Positions 43,097-51,518 of a stretch of DNA of 64,000 nucleotides are shown here, piece by piece. A program made the translations under genes and the position numbers. Under the pieces are notes generated by a model that saw only the letters and a program-made list of their open reading frames with translations, did no database searches and was not told where the DNA came from. The DNA is from Lachnospiraceae bacterium (GTDB taxonomy: Bacteria > Bacillota_A > Clostridia > Lachnospirales > Lachnospiraceae). The stretch spans positions 72,785 through 136,784 of the forward strand of contig JAFZAZ010000015.1 of NCBI GenBank assembly GCA_017561985.1. Reading direction: 5' to 3'. Positions within the stretch are counted from its first letter, which is position 1, and every line of letters begins with the position of its first letter.

Positions 43097-43540
43097 ATGT
43101 TCGTACATCAGGTTTCTGTTTATCTTGTCAATGCACACGGCACTCTGTGCAAGCTTACCGGACTTCTTAAGGACCACAACGTTGATATTCTTGCTCTGAT
43201 GATCGCCGACATGGCGGAATTCGGAATTGTTCGTTTCATCGTAAAGGACGAGGACATCCAGCCCTGCCTCGACATGCTCAAGGAGGCCGGCTACTCGGCC
43301 CGCAAGAACCACGTTGTCTGTGTCAAGATCCCGAACGAGCCGGGCGGACTTCACCGTGCGCTCCAGCTTCTGGAAAATGCCGGCAACAGCATCGAGTACC
43401 TCTACTCGTTCAACTACTCTAACGACAACAACGCATTGATCATTTTCCGTCTTGCCGATCGCGAGGCCGGTGCAAAGCTTCTGCTTGAGAACGGTTTCTC
43501 CATCGCGACGCAGGAAGAGATCGACGGCCTCGGCGCATGA
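43097..43540 (+). CDS. Tandem ACT-domain protein
   Basis: 147 residues made of two ACT domains: VSVYLVNAHGTLCKLTGLLKDHNVDILAL and VVCVKIPNEPGGLHRALQLLENAGNSIEYLY. There is no catalytic domain. Such proteins bind amino acids and are often found next to paaK, as here (85 bp downstream). It may sense a branched-chain or aromatic amino acid; that is inference. A TATAAT at 43039-43044 may give it an extra promoter, with only a weak -35. Confidence 0.88.
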   Translation: MFVHQVSVYLVNAHGTLCKLTGLLKDHNVDILALMIADMAEFGIVRFIVKDEDIQPCLDMLKEAGYSARKNHVVCVKIPNEPGGLHRALQLLENAGNSIEYLYSFNYSNDNNALIIFRLADREAGAKLLLENGFSIATQEEIDGLGA

Positions 43541-43596
43541 TCGCCGTCGGCGCTGCCGAGCCGTTCCTAAGCATCACTGAACTAAAGAACAAACAA

Positions 43597-43635
43597 AGAA
43601 GGCGTTCCCCGCGGGGAGCGCCCTCTTTTTGTTTT
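43597..43635 (+). terminator. Terminator of the paaK-ACT operon
   Basis: Imperfect stem AGAAGGCG-TCCCC / GGGGA-CGCC-CTCT around a GC loop, then TTTTTGTTTTT. Confidence 0.75.
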
Positions 43636-43710
43636 TCATATTTTTCGCAAAATGTTACCCGCACAGGACACATGCCCTGCCGGACCGCGGTTGTCCGCAG
43701 CCGAGTGCGA

Positions 43711-45495
43711 TTAATAATCGAAATGCTCGTGCAGCGACCACAGAACGTCGTCCAGGAGTTCCTCCTGCTCTTCCGTGTCATCCTTCGTTCCGAACAGAAC
43801 GATGCTCCACATGTCGCCGTCGTCGGTAATGGTAACGTTTACATACTCGGAAACATCGATACCGTTCACCTGATACGATACAAGCCAGCATGTGTAATCC
43901 ATACGTCCATCGTATTCCGACATGTCGGAGAACACGTACTTCGGATCATTAAGACTGCTCTGCTGATGCTCATAATAATCCTTGGCGGTCTTGATCGTAC
44001 TGTTCAGGTGGAGATGCTCGACCAAAAGATAGCCCTGCTTCTGGGTGTTGTAGTAGAAACGATAGCCGTATCCGCCCGGATCCGCCTCGGAGCTCTTAAG
44101 TGCTTCCGCATCGCAGGTGAAGATGTAGCCGGTACCGTCCTGCAGACGATCCTTGTAAACCTTGGTTTCCCAGTCGATCGGGGACTCAAGCTGGTTCAGG
44201 CTCAGCAGGCACTCGGAGAACATCGCATTGATCTTCTTCTGGTCATCCGTCATCGTGTTGTAATCCGCACCGTTCACGATGTACCATGCGATAAATGCAC
44301 CGATGTTGTCCTTCGCCTCGTAAAGCGCGTATCTTCCGCAGCCGATGTACTCGACATCGTCAATGAATTCGCCGTGGTCAAACGGAACCGTGAAGCACTC
44401 AACACCGTTGATATCGTTGAACGGAGTACCCTCTCCCTCTCCCTTAATGACATCGAGAGAGAACACATCCTCGATAAAGTACTGCTTGTCTTCCGCTTCG
44501 GAATACAACTGTGCAAGGTCGTAGATATCCTGAATGATACCGTTCTCATACGAGTTGCGGTAGTAAATCAGCAGCGCACCGTTCTCGGTCTCGGCGAACA
44601 CGCCGTTGTCGAACTCGTCAAGCTCGGCATCCGCCGGAAGCTGGATCGTAAAATGAAGATCATCGTGAGTGTAAAGCTTCGTCGTTCCCGAAACAGCCTG
44701 CGTGGGCGTAGGAGTAGGCGTCGGGGTGTCTGTAGGCGTCGGCTCCGGTGTCGGCTCCTCGGTAGGAGTAGGCGTCGGCTCCTCGGGCGTAGGGGTAGGC
44801 GTCACATCGTCAGCGCCCGCCGTAGGAGTCGGAACACCGAGGGAGTTGCCCTGGATTCCTTCGTAAGCTTCCGGATCAAGACGAAGCGTCTGAACAAGCA
44901 GCGGGAACACGTTCTTGGCGGAACCTTCCACCTGCTCGTCGATCACATACATGACAAACGAATCTTCGTACATCTCAACGTACGCGTCCATTGTCTTTTC
45001 CTTGTCGTTCTTCGTAGCGGTCACAGAGGACTTGTAGAGAACTTTTCCGTTGAGTTTTACCTTCTCCGACTCCTCGGCAACCTTCACATCGGTGAAATCG
45101 CTCTTGTCGTCCATATCCTCGTCGACATCCTCGAGGAACGCAGCAAGCTGTCCGAACGCATCTTCCGTAGTCGAAACCTTCTTTGTGGACTTCTCACGGA
45201 TGTAAATCTCATACGTATCATCGCAAACGCATTTCCAATAATTCGACCGCTCGGCCATCAAAGCCTCGCCGGGATACCAGATGGACAGTCCGAGGTTTTC
45301 ACTCTTCCAAAGCCAGTAACCGACCGGAACCATATCCTCGGAAACTTCCAGTTTCTCATCGTTAACGGCGTAATCAGCCTTCTTCTTTTTGTCGCTGTCG
45401 TCATCGTCATCATCGTCGCCGCAGGCTGCAAGCATACCGACGGAGAGAACGAACACAAGCATCAGCGCCAGCCATCTGAGCCATCTCTTCTTCAT
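43711..45495 (-). CDS. Two-module lipoprotein with Thr/Pro linker
   Basis: 594 residues. The signal ends in LAAC (Cys25) followed by seven aspartates and four lysines. Two similar globular modules (about 40-205 and 270-594) flank a TPTPTP linker near 215-265. The second starts LHFTIQLPADAELDEFDNGVF, and the first LGLSIWYPGEALMAERSNYW, which appear related. The end DDVLWSLHEHFDY matches the plan of the lipoproteins at 24458 and 39970. It is probably a duplicated form of that family. Function unknown. GGAGATT precedes the ATG. Confidence 0.78.
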   Translation of the reverse strand: MKKRWLRWLALMLVFVLSVGMLAACGDDDDDDDSDKKKKADYAVNDEKLEVSEDMVPVGYWLWKSENLGLSIWYPGEALMAERSNYWKCVCDDTYEIYIREKSTKKVSTTEDAFGQLAAFLEDVDEDMDDKSDFTDVKVAEESEKVKLNGKVLYKSSVTATKNDKEKTMDAYVEMYEDSFVMYVIDEQVEGSAKNVFPLLVQTLRLDPEAYEGIQGNSLGVPTPTAGADDVTPTPTPEEPTPTPTEEPTPEPTPTDTPTPTPTPTQAVSGTTKLYTHDDLHFTIQLPADAELDEFDNGVFAETENGALLIYYRNSYENGIIQDIYDLAQLYSEAEDKQYFIEDVFSLDVIKGEGEGTPFNDINGVECFTVPFDHGEFIDDVEYIGCGRYALYEAKDNIGAFIAWYIVNGADYNTMTDDQKKINAMFSECLLSLNQLESPIDWETKVYKDRLQDGTGYIFTCDAEALKSSEADPGGYGYRFYYNTQKQGYLLVEHLHLNSTIKTAKDYYEHQQSSLNDPKYVFSDMSEYDGRMDYTCWLVSYQVNGIDVSEYVNVTITDDGDMWSIVLFGTKDDTEEQEELLDDVLWSLHEHFDY

Positions 45496-45592
45496 AACAA
45501 TCTCCTTTTGTTGGTTTTTTCACAACATTCGGCATCTTTTATGCAAGAGCCGATACATATTTAGTATAGCACATTTTCCGAAGTACGCAAAC

Positions 45593-45627
45593 AAAAATGT
45601 GGGGAAACAAAAATGTCTCCCCACACG
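45593..45627 (-). terminator. Terminator of the malic enzyme gene
   Basis: Minus-strand stem TGTGGGGAGA / TTTCCCCACA with a loop, then TTTTTGTTTG. Confidence 0.8.
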
Positions 45628-45641
45628 GAAAATCCTTTGAA

Positions 45642-46814
45642 TTACAGTCTGGCAACACCGGTCTTGCGAGCTGCCTCCGCAACTGCCTTTGCAACTGCCT
45701 GAGCAACCGTCTTGTCCAGTGCGCTCGGGATGATGAAGTCAGCCGAAAGCTTGTCGTCGGTAACGAATGCAGCGATTGCCTTCGCAGCCGCGATCTTCAT
45801 CTCGTCGTTGATGTCGCGTGCGCGAACATCGAGTGCGCCGCGGAAAATGCCCGGGAACGCAAGTACGTTGTTGATCTGGTTCGGGAAGTCGCTGCGGCCG
45901 GTACCTACTACCGCTGCGCCTGCAGCCTTCGCCTCATCGGGCATGATCTCGGGAGTCGGGTTGGCCATCGGGAAGAGGATCGCCTTGGGAGCCATGCTCT
46001 TAACCATCTCAGGCGTTACGCAGCCGGGAGCGGAAACACCGATGAATACATCAGCGCCCTTGATAACCTCCTCGAGGCTGCCCTTGCGCATCTGCTGGTT
46101 GGTCATCTCAGCGATGATCTCCTTCTCAGCGTTCAGACCGTCGCGGCCCTTGTAGATCGCGCCCTTGCGGTCGCACATTACAACGTCCTTGAGACCCATG
46201 GAGATGAGGAGCTTGATGATAGCGATTCCGGCAGCACCGGCACCGCTCGTTACAACGCGGATCTCATCGATCTTCTTGTCAACAACCTTGAGAGCGTTGA
46301 GCATAGCGGCAAGGCAAACAACTGCCGTACCGTGCTGGTCATCATGGAAAATCGGAATATCGCAGCACTCCTTCAGCTTTCTCTCGATCTCAAAGCAGCG
46401 GGGTGCGGAGATGTCCTCAAGGTTAACGCCGCCAAACGAACCTGCAAGAAGACGAACCGTGTTTACGATGTCGTCAACTTCCTTGGAACGGATGCAAAGC
46501 GGGATTGCGTCAACATCACCGAAAGCCTTGAACAATGCGCATTTGCCTTCCATAACCGGCATGCCGGCTTCCGGACCGATGTCACCGAGACCGAGTACAG
46601 CGGTACCGTCGGTAACAACAGCAACAAGGTTGGAGCGACGGGTGAGGTCGTAGCTGAGATCTACGTTCTTCTGGATCTCAAGGCAGGGCTGTGCAACACC
46701 GGGGGTGTACGCCAGCGAGAGGTCCTCGCGAGTCTCCAACGGAGCACGACAGATCATCTCGATCTTGCCGTTCCACTCATAGTGCTTCTTCAGGGATTCT
46801 TCTGCGTAATTCAT
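45642..46814 (-). CDS. NAD(P)-dependent malic enzyme
   Basis: 390 residues, the short bacterial type. LSLAYTPGVAQPCLEI holds the catalytic Tyr, AVVTDGTAVLGLGDIGPEAGMPVMEGKC is the family signature, FGGVNLEDISAPRCFEIE and IPIFHDDQHGTAVVCLAA hold the metal and malate ligands, and VTSGAGAAGIAI is the dinucleotide fold. It interconverts malate and pyruvate plus CO2. NAD versus NADP preference is not clear from sequence. Fumarase lies 74 bp upstream on the same strand and the LDH/MDH-family gene further upstream, suggesting a malate-centred group. AAAGGAAAG precedes the ATG. Confidence 0.92.
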   Translation of the reverse strand: MNYAEESLKKHYEWNGKIEMICRAPLETREDLSLAYTPGVAQPCLEIQKNVDLSYDLTRRSNLVAVVTDGTAVLGLGDIGPEAGMPVMEGKCALFKAFGDVDAIPLCIRSKEVDDIVNTVRLLAGSFGGVNLEDISAPRCFEIERKLKECCDIPIFHDDQHGTAVVCLAAMLNALKVVDKKIDEIRVVTSGAGAAGIAIIKLLISMGLKDVVMCDRKGAIYKGRDGLNAEKEIIAEMTNQQMRKGSLEEVIKGADVFIGVSAPGCVTPEMVKSMAPKAILFPMANPTPEIMPDEAKAAGAAVVGTGRSDFPNQINNVLAFPGIFRGALDVRARDINDEMKIAAAKAIAAFVTDDKLSADFIIPSALDKTVAQAVAKAVAEAARKTGVARL

Positions 46815-46888
46815 GTCACTTTCCTTTCCTTATACACGCGCCGCTTTTGCGCAGCCGCGTTTATTTTCATTGTTATATTCCCCCACCA

Positions 46889-48274
46889 TCAGCACATCTC
46901 TTCGGGCCGGAACACCTCGTCGAACCGCTCCGCCGTCAGATAGCCGAGCGCAACGCACGCTTCCTTCAGGGAGATGTTCTCTCGGTACGCCTTCTTGGCG
47001 GTTTCCGCTGCCTTCTCGTAGCCGATGTATGGATTCAATGCTGTAACCAGCATCAGGGACTGATTCAGATTCTCCCGCATTCTGTCCGTGTTTGCGACGA
47101 TGCCGCTGACGCAACGCTCCTCAAACGAAGCCATCACTTCCGCGAGCAGCCGTACGGACTGCAGAAAATTGTAGGCGCACACGGGCATGAACACATTGAG
47201 TTCGAAATTGCCCTGACTCGCCGCAAATCCGACCGCCGTATCGTTGGCGACAACCTGTACCGCTACCATCGTAACGGCCTCACACTGCGTCGGATTCACC
47301 TTGCCCGGCATGATGGACGACCCCGGTTCGTTCGCGGGGATCGTGATCTCGCCGAGACCGTTGCGCGGTCCGCTCGCAAGCCAACGGATGTCGTTTGCGA
47401 TCTTCATGAGGTCGCATGCGAGTGCCTTGAGCGCGCCGTGCATAAACACAAATTCGTCCTTCGACGTGAGCGCATGGAACTTGTTCGGTGCGGTTTCAAA
47501 CTTCGTTCCGGTGATCTCCGAAACGTAAGCCGCCGCCTTCTCGCCGAATCCCGCGGGAGCGTTGATTCCGGTTCCCACCGCCGTGCCGCCGAGCGCGAGG
47601 CGCCGAAGCATCGGAAGTGCTGCCGAGATCATCTCGCGGTCCGTTGCGAGGCTTTCGCTCCAGCCGGAGATCTCCTGCGAAAAACGGATCGGCGTCGCAT
47701 CCTGAAGATGCGTGCGTCCGCACTTGATGATTCCTTCGTTCGCAGCAGCGAGCTTGCGGAACGCTTCGATCAGAGAGTCGAGCGCCGGCAGAAGCTGCCG
47801 CTCGATCCCGGTCACCGCCGCGATGTGCATCGCCGTGGGGAACGTGTCGTTCGAGGACTGCGACATGTTGATGTCGTCATTCGGATGAAGCAGTTTCTTC
47901 CCCGCGATCGCATTTCCGCGGTTCGCAATTACTTCATTTGCATTCATATTGGACTGGGTGCCGCTGCCGGTCTGCCATACAACCAGCGGAAAATGTTCCG
48001 CGAGCGTACCGTCGATGACTTCCCTGCACGCCGTGCGGATCGCATCGAGTTTCTCCTGCGTCATCCGTGCGGGAACAAGATCGCGGTTTGCGAGCGCCGC
48101 GGCTTCCTTCAGAACTCCGAAGGCCTGGATGATCTCCGCAGGCATCGTCTCACGGCCGCGGCCGATCGGAAAATTCCCGCGGCTGCGTTCGGTCTGTGCG
48201 CCCCACCAAGAGTCGGCAGGAACCTTGACCTCACCCATGGAATCGTGTTCGATGCGGTATTTGCCGTATTCCAT
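46889..48274 (-). CDS. fumC: Class II fumarate hydratase
   Basis: 461 residues, usual length. DSWWGAQTERSRGNFPIG, TGSGTQSNMNANEVIANRG, KCGRTHLQDATPIRF and the class signature GSSIMPGKVNPTQCE are all present. It hydrates fumarate to malate without an iron-sulfur cluster, which suits occasional oxygen contact. GGAG precedes the ATG. In this fermentative setting it may work toward fumarate. Confidence 0.95.
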   Translation of the reverse strand: MEYGKYRIEHDSMGEVKVPADSWWGAQTERSRGNFPIGRGRETMPAEIIQAFGVLKEAAALANRDLVPARMTQEKLDAIRTACREVIDGTLAEHFPLVVWQTGSGTQSNMNANEVIANRGNAIAGKKLLHPNDDINMSQSSNDTFPTAMHIAAVTGIERQLLPALDSLIEAFRKLAAANEGIIKCGRTHLQDATPIRFSQEISGWSESLATDREMISAALPMLRRLALGGTAVGTGINAPAGFGEKAAAYVSEITGTKFETAPNKFHALTSKDEFVFMHGALKALACDLMKIANDIRWLASGPRNGLGEITIPANEPGSSIMPGKVNPTQCEAVTMVAVQVVANDTAVGFAASQGNFELNVFMPVCAYNFLQSVRLLAEVMASFEERCVSGIVANTDRMRENLNQSLMLVTALNPYIGYEKAAETAKKAYRENISLKEACVALGYLTAERFDEVFRPEEMC

Positions 48275-48349
48275 TGCCTACTCCTTTCTCTCCTATATGC
48301 AACAAAAGCAGCACCCTCCGCAGAGAATGCTGCATTTGCCCACTCATGA

Positions 48350-49294
48350 TCAATCGATATTGATGCTCTCGATAACTTCCTTGAGGTTGTTTGCGCTCTT
48401 CTGAAGAAGTGCAACTTCCTCATCGGTAAGAGGCGTCTCAACGTTGCCGATGATACCGCTCTTGCCTACGATGGCAAGCGTGCTGAGGCATACGTCGCTG
48501 ATGCCGTACTCGCCGTGCATCATCGTGGAAACCGTCATGGTAGTATCAATACCCGTTGCGATCGTCTTAACGATGAACGCTACGGAAACAGCAATTGCGT
48601 AGTAGGTTGCGCCCTTCCATCCGATCACAATACCGCCGGACTTCTTAACGTACTCCTCTACCTCTGCCTTATTAAGCTCAGGGAACTCCTTGATGGAGTT
48701 GTGAACGCGCTCCTTGTACTGGGAAAGCGGAACGTTCGAGATGTTTGCCAGAGACCAGGTGATGAACGAGGAATCGCCGTGCTCACCGAATACGTAAGCA
48801 TGAACGTTGCTCTGGCTGATATCGTAAAGCTCGGACAAACGGGAACGAAGTCTCGAGGTGTCGAGGATCGTACCGGAACCGATGATCTGATTTTCCGGAA
48901 TGCCGGAGAACTTGTGGAACGCATACGTCATAACGTCAACCGGGTTGCTGACGATGATGTAGATCGCCTTCGGTGCGTACACCGTGATCTTGGATGCGAT
49001 ATCCTTCATGATATTAACATTGGTCTGAGCAAGCTCAAGTCTCGACTGACCGGCTTTTCTCGGAATACCGGAAGTGATGATGACGATGTCCGAACCGACT
49101 GCATCGCTGTAGTCACCCGCAATAATGCTCATGGAGCCGAAGAAAGGAGCGCCCTGGAGAATATCCATTGCCTCACCCTTAGCCTTCTCCTGATTGACAT
49201 CGATCAGTACGATGTCGGATGCGGTGCCGTTCGTAGCGAGCGTGAATGCGATCGTCGATCCTACGCTTCCTGCACCAATGATAGTAACCTTCAT
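48350..49294 (-). CDS. L-lactate/malate dehydrogenase family protein
   Basis: 314 residues. The NAD fold is VTIIGAGSVGSTIAF with Asp32 in LIDVN. The active-site His is in VFGEHGDSSF (His172) as in lactate dehydrogenases. The substrate-specificity position, Gln102 in classical LDHs, is Arg79 in IPRKAGQSR, as in malate dehydrogenases. The overall pattern (GSGTILDTSRLR, EHGDSSF) is LDH-like, so the substrate cannot be fixed. Context with fumarase and malic enzyme favours malate/oxaloacetate as a possibility. AGAGG precedes the ATG at 49294; the frame can extend two codons to a GTG. Confidence 0.85.
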   Translation of the reverse strand: MKVTIIGAGSVGSTIAFTLATNGTASDIVLIDVNQEKAKGEAMDILQGAPFFGSMSIIAGDYSDAVGSDIVIITSGIPRKAGQSRLELAQTNVNIMKDIASKITVYAPKAIYIIVSNPVDVMTYAFHKFSGIPENQIIGSGTILDTSRLRSRLSELYDISQSNVHAYVFGEHGDSSFITWSLANISNVPLSQYKERVHNSIKEFPELNKAEVEEYVKKSGGIVIGWKGATYYAIAVSVAFIVKTIATGIDTTMTVSTMMHGEYGISDVCLSTLAIVGKSGIIGNVETPLTDEEVALLQKSANNLKEVIESINID

Positions 49295-49501
49295 ACACAC
49301 CTCTTTCCGCGCTTGTTGCGCACGCGTTTTGCCCTTGTTATTTTACCCGTTGCTGCATCTCAGCAGCCATTTTTTTCATGCTAACACGATTTTACCACAG
49401 CATGTTTTTGGATACTATTGACAAACTCACGAAATTAAACCCAAATCATGACGTCGAATTATACAAATATACAAAAATGCAATCCGCGCTCACAGCGACT
49501 G

Positions 49502-49972
49502 TCAATCCCGTTTACAGCACAGGTGCGAAACGTGTGTCGCGTTGATGCCGGCCACGGTCGCCTTCAGGACCAACCCGTAGGTATCCTCCACGATCTCGCA
49601 GTCCGACAGCGCCACGCCGCGCTCCTCCGCGATCCTGCGGATCGTCGGGATTTTCTTGTCGTCCGCGTCGACGGTAATCACTTCCTCAAAAAGCCCGGGC
49701 ATGTTCACGCGCACAAACTTCCGCTTGGCCGCATTCTCCTCCTCGCTCTGGGAGGCCGACAAAACAAACAAAACCGCTCCCGTCCTGCGCAGCTCCTCCG
49801 CGTGCGCGGTCACCTGCGGCACAGGTGTGCAGAACCGGTAGGTATCCTCTCCGTTTTTGCGGCAGAATTCAAGCCACGCCTCATCGCTCATCCCGGGAAC
49901 CATTTTCCCTCCGACGTAAAAGCGCGGTGCGCACAATGTTCCGTCCATGTCGAAAAATGCAAGTTTTATCAT
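49502..49972 (-). CDS. HAD-family hydrolase
   Basis: 156 residues. FFDMDGTL (DXDGT) near residue 6 is motif I, VLFVLSASQ is motif II, KK in DADDKKIPT motif III, and VEDTYGLVLKATVAGI motif IV. The cap region is short, so the substrate is probably a small phosphate ester or nucleotide. I chose the ATG at 49972 with GAGGGAC just upstream. A longer frame to 50044 has no site and covers the promoter. Confidence 0.82.
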   Translation of the reverse strand: MIKLAFFDMDGTLCAPRFYVGGKMVPGMSDEAWLEFCRKNGEDTYRFCTPVPQVTAHAEELRRTGAVLFVLSASQSEEENAAKRKFVRVNMPGLFEEVITVDADDKKIPTIRRIAEERGVALSDCEIVEDTYGLVLKATVAGINATHVSHLCCKRD

Positions 49973-50034
49973 ATCCGTCCCTCTTCGTCCTCCGTCACGC
50001 GCGCCTATGCGGGCCGCGTGCGCTTCCGGCGTTG

Positions 50035-50063
50035 ATTGTATCATGATTGCCCGCCCGTTTCAA
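50035..50063 (-). promoter_or_regulatory. Promoter of the HAD gene
   Basis: Minus strand: TTGAAA (50058-50063), 17-bp spacer, TACAAT (50035-50040). It lies after the terminator of the RNA described next, so the HAD gene does not depend on that transcript. Confidence 0.6.
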
Positions 50064-50069
50064 TATAAA

Positions 50070-50110
50070 AGAAAAGCGCCGATGACTCGTCCAAGTGCAT
50101 CGGCGTTCTC
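50070..50110 (-). terminator. Terminator of the candidate small RNA
   Basis: Minus-strand stem CGCCGATG / CATCGGCG with a 13-nt loop, then CTTTTCTTTTAT. Confidence 0.7.
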
Positions 50111-50309
50111 TCTTTATATGGGTAAAATAACTATGGGGTTGCTCCACGGGCGCGTTGCCGCGCCCAGCGGAACAATCGTAGGTATGTATACGGCGGAGGA
50201 GCGTCACGGAGCTTCCAACCGGCATCTCGTCTTCCCACACAAGCTTCGCGGCCTGCAACCGCTCACAAACATCCTAGGACGTTTTGCATAGGAAGGAATC
50301 TCCGTTTCT
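50075..50309 (-). ncRNA. Candidate free-standing structured small RNA, about 235 nt
   Basis: The region has a good promoter (50316-50344) and a terminator of its own, no credible reading frame, and a separate downstream promoter for the HAD gene. It folds locally into several hairpins. The clearest has stem TTGTTCC / GGAGCAA enclosing GGGCGCG-GCAA-CGCGCCC, a GNRA tetraloop (about 50141-50180). A second is AACGTC-CTAG-GATGTT near 50269-50284. I could not match it to 6S RNA, SRP RNA, tmRNA or RNase P. An 87-codon frame crosses the terminator and has no ribosome binding site. Confidence 0.55.
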
Positions 50310-50315
50310 GTGCAC

Positions 50316-50344
50316 ATTGTATGTCAAAACCTTCTCTGTGTAAA
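50316..50344 (-). promoter_or_regulatory. Promoter of the candidate small RNA
   Basis: Minus strand: TTTACA (50339-50344), 17-bp spacer, TACAAT (50316-50321). Each box matches consensus at five of six positions. Confidence 0.65.
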
Positions 50345-50353
50345 ATGTATATA

Positions 50354-50383
50354 TTGCATAGTATTATATCATTATGGTATAAT
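50354..50383 (+). promoter_or_regulatory. Promoter of the LysR gene
   Basis: Perfect TATAAT at 50378-50383; a weak TTGCAT at 50354-50359 is 18 bp upstream. It is divergent from the small RNA promoter. Confidence 0.45.
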
Positions 50384-50445
50384 ACTGACGGCGCGTGATA
50401 TGACGCGCTCACAACCCGCATTTTCCGCAGTTTCCGGAGGTTCCC

Positions 50446-51345
50446 ATGACAGTCAGTTACGAGTATTACCGCATCTTTTATTACGTCGCCCGCTACGGCA
50501 GTTTCACGAAAGCCGCCGAGGCTCTGTACGCCAATCAGCCCAACATCACAAGGACGATCGCGAACCTCGAGGAGGCACTCGGCTGCAAGCTTTTCGTGCG
50601 CACTCACCACGGGGTTACGCTGACGCCCGAGGGGCAGCTTCTGTTCTCTCACGTCTCGATCGCGCACGAGCAGCTGCAGCTGGCGGAGCAGGAGCTCGCC
50701 GATACGACGTCGCTTCGGACCGGTACCGTCACCATCGGCACCAGCGAGACCGCTCTTCACCTCTTCCTGCTCGAGCGTCTCCGTACATTCCGCGACCTTC
50801 ATCCGGGCATCCGCATCCGCATCCGAAACCTCGTAACCCCGCAGGCCGTCTCCGCACTCCGCCGCGGTGAGATCGACTTCTCCGTCGTGACGACGCCGAT
50901 CCCGCCGAACGCAGAGGTCTCCGTGACAACGCTCATGACATTCCAGGAGCTCCTCGTATGCGGTACGGAGTACGCCGAGCTCGCAAACTCAAAGCACCGG
51001 CTCCACCTGCGCGACCTCACCGACTATCCTCTCATCATGCTCAGCCACGACACGATGACATACGAATTTTATAATGAATGGTTTCTTCGCCACGGCGTGC
51101 GCCTTGAGACCGACACCGAGGCGGCAACCGCGGACCACGTTCTCCCGATGGTCGAGCACAACCTCGGCCTCGGCTTTGTCCCGCGCCCCTGGGCGGAAGC
51201 TTCGCTCAAAGCCGGAAGCATCCTCGAGGTTCCGCTCGCGGAGTCCGTTCCCGAACGATCGGTCATCCTCGTGTGCAACAACTCCCGCGCTCCGGGCGTC
51301 GCTGCGTCCGAGTTCCTTCGTTTCTTAAACGCGGAGCAGCCGTGA
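50446..51345 (+). CDS. LysR-family transcriptional regulator
   Basis: 299 residues, usual length. The winged helix-turn-helix is YYVARYGSFTKAAEALYANQPNITRTIANLEEALGCKLF, followed by the periplasmic-binding-like effector domain with LEVPL and FLRFL near the end. GGAGG precedes the ATG. LysR proteins often control the divergent gene. Here the divergent unit is the small RNA rather than a protein gene, so the target could be that RNA, itself or a distant locus. A CATTTTCCG copy of the dispersed motif lies 20 bp before the start codon. Confidence 0.92.
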   Translation: MTVSYEYYRIFYYVARYGSFTKAAEALYANQPNITRTIANLEEALGCKLFVRTHHGVTLTPEGQLLFSHVSIAHEQLQLAEQELADTTSLRTGTVTIGTSETALHLFLLERLRTFRDLHPGIRIRIRNLVTPQAVSALRRGEIDFSVVTTPIPPNAEVSVTTLMTFQELLVCGTEYAELANSKHRLHLRDLTDYPLIMLSHDTMTYEFYNEWFLRHGVRLETDTEAATADHVLPMVEHNLGLGFVPRPWAEASLKAGSILEVPLAESVPERSVILVCNNSRAPGVAASEFLRFLNAEQP

Positions 51346-51380
51346 CCTCTTTTCACTGTCTCTTTTCTTTCGCAAAATGC

Positions 51381-51409
51381 TTGATTTCCCATTCCGCGTG
51401 TGTTATACT
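51381..51409 (+). promoter_or_regulatory. Promoter of the hemolysin III gene
   Basis: TTGATT (51381-51386), 17-bp spacer, TATACT (51404-51409). A CGCAAAATG variant of the dispersed motif adjoins the -35 on its upstream side. The inverted repeat ATGTAGT / ACTACAT follows at 51413-51433. Confidence 0.6.
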
Positions 51410-51412
51410 TTA

Positions 51413-51433
51413 CATGTAGTTTTTAATACTACA
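51413..51433. repeat. Inverted repeat at the hemolysin III transcription start
   Basis: ATGTAGT, 7 bp, ACTACAT. It covers the predicted start of transcription and could be an operator or an RNA hairpin. Confidence 0.45.
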
Positions 51434-51518
51434 TTGTGTGGTTTTTATTTTCCGCATTATTGAAAGTACGGTCTGACGCAAAAAAGCGCCGACCGCATGC
51501 GGCTCAAGGAGAATCATT

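Noticed and set aside
49995..50258. 87-codon minus-strand frame
   Set aside because: It crosses a terminator, has no ribosome binding site and no protein-like composition. The region fits a non-coding RNA.
50075..50309. Assignment of the small RNA as 6S RNA
   Set aside because: The ends do not form a clear closing stem and I see no large central bubble.
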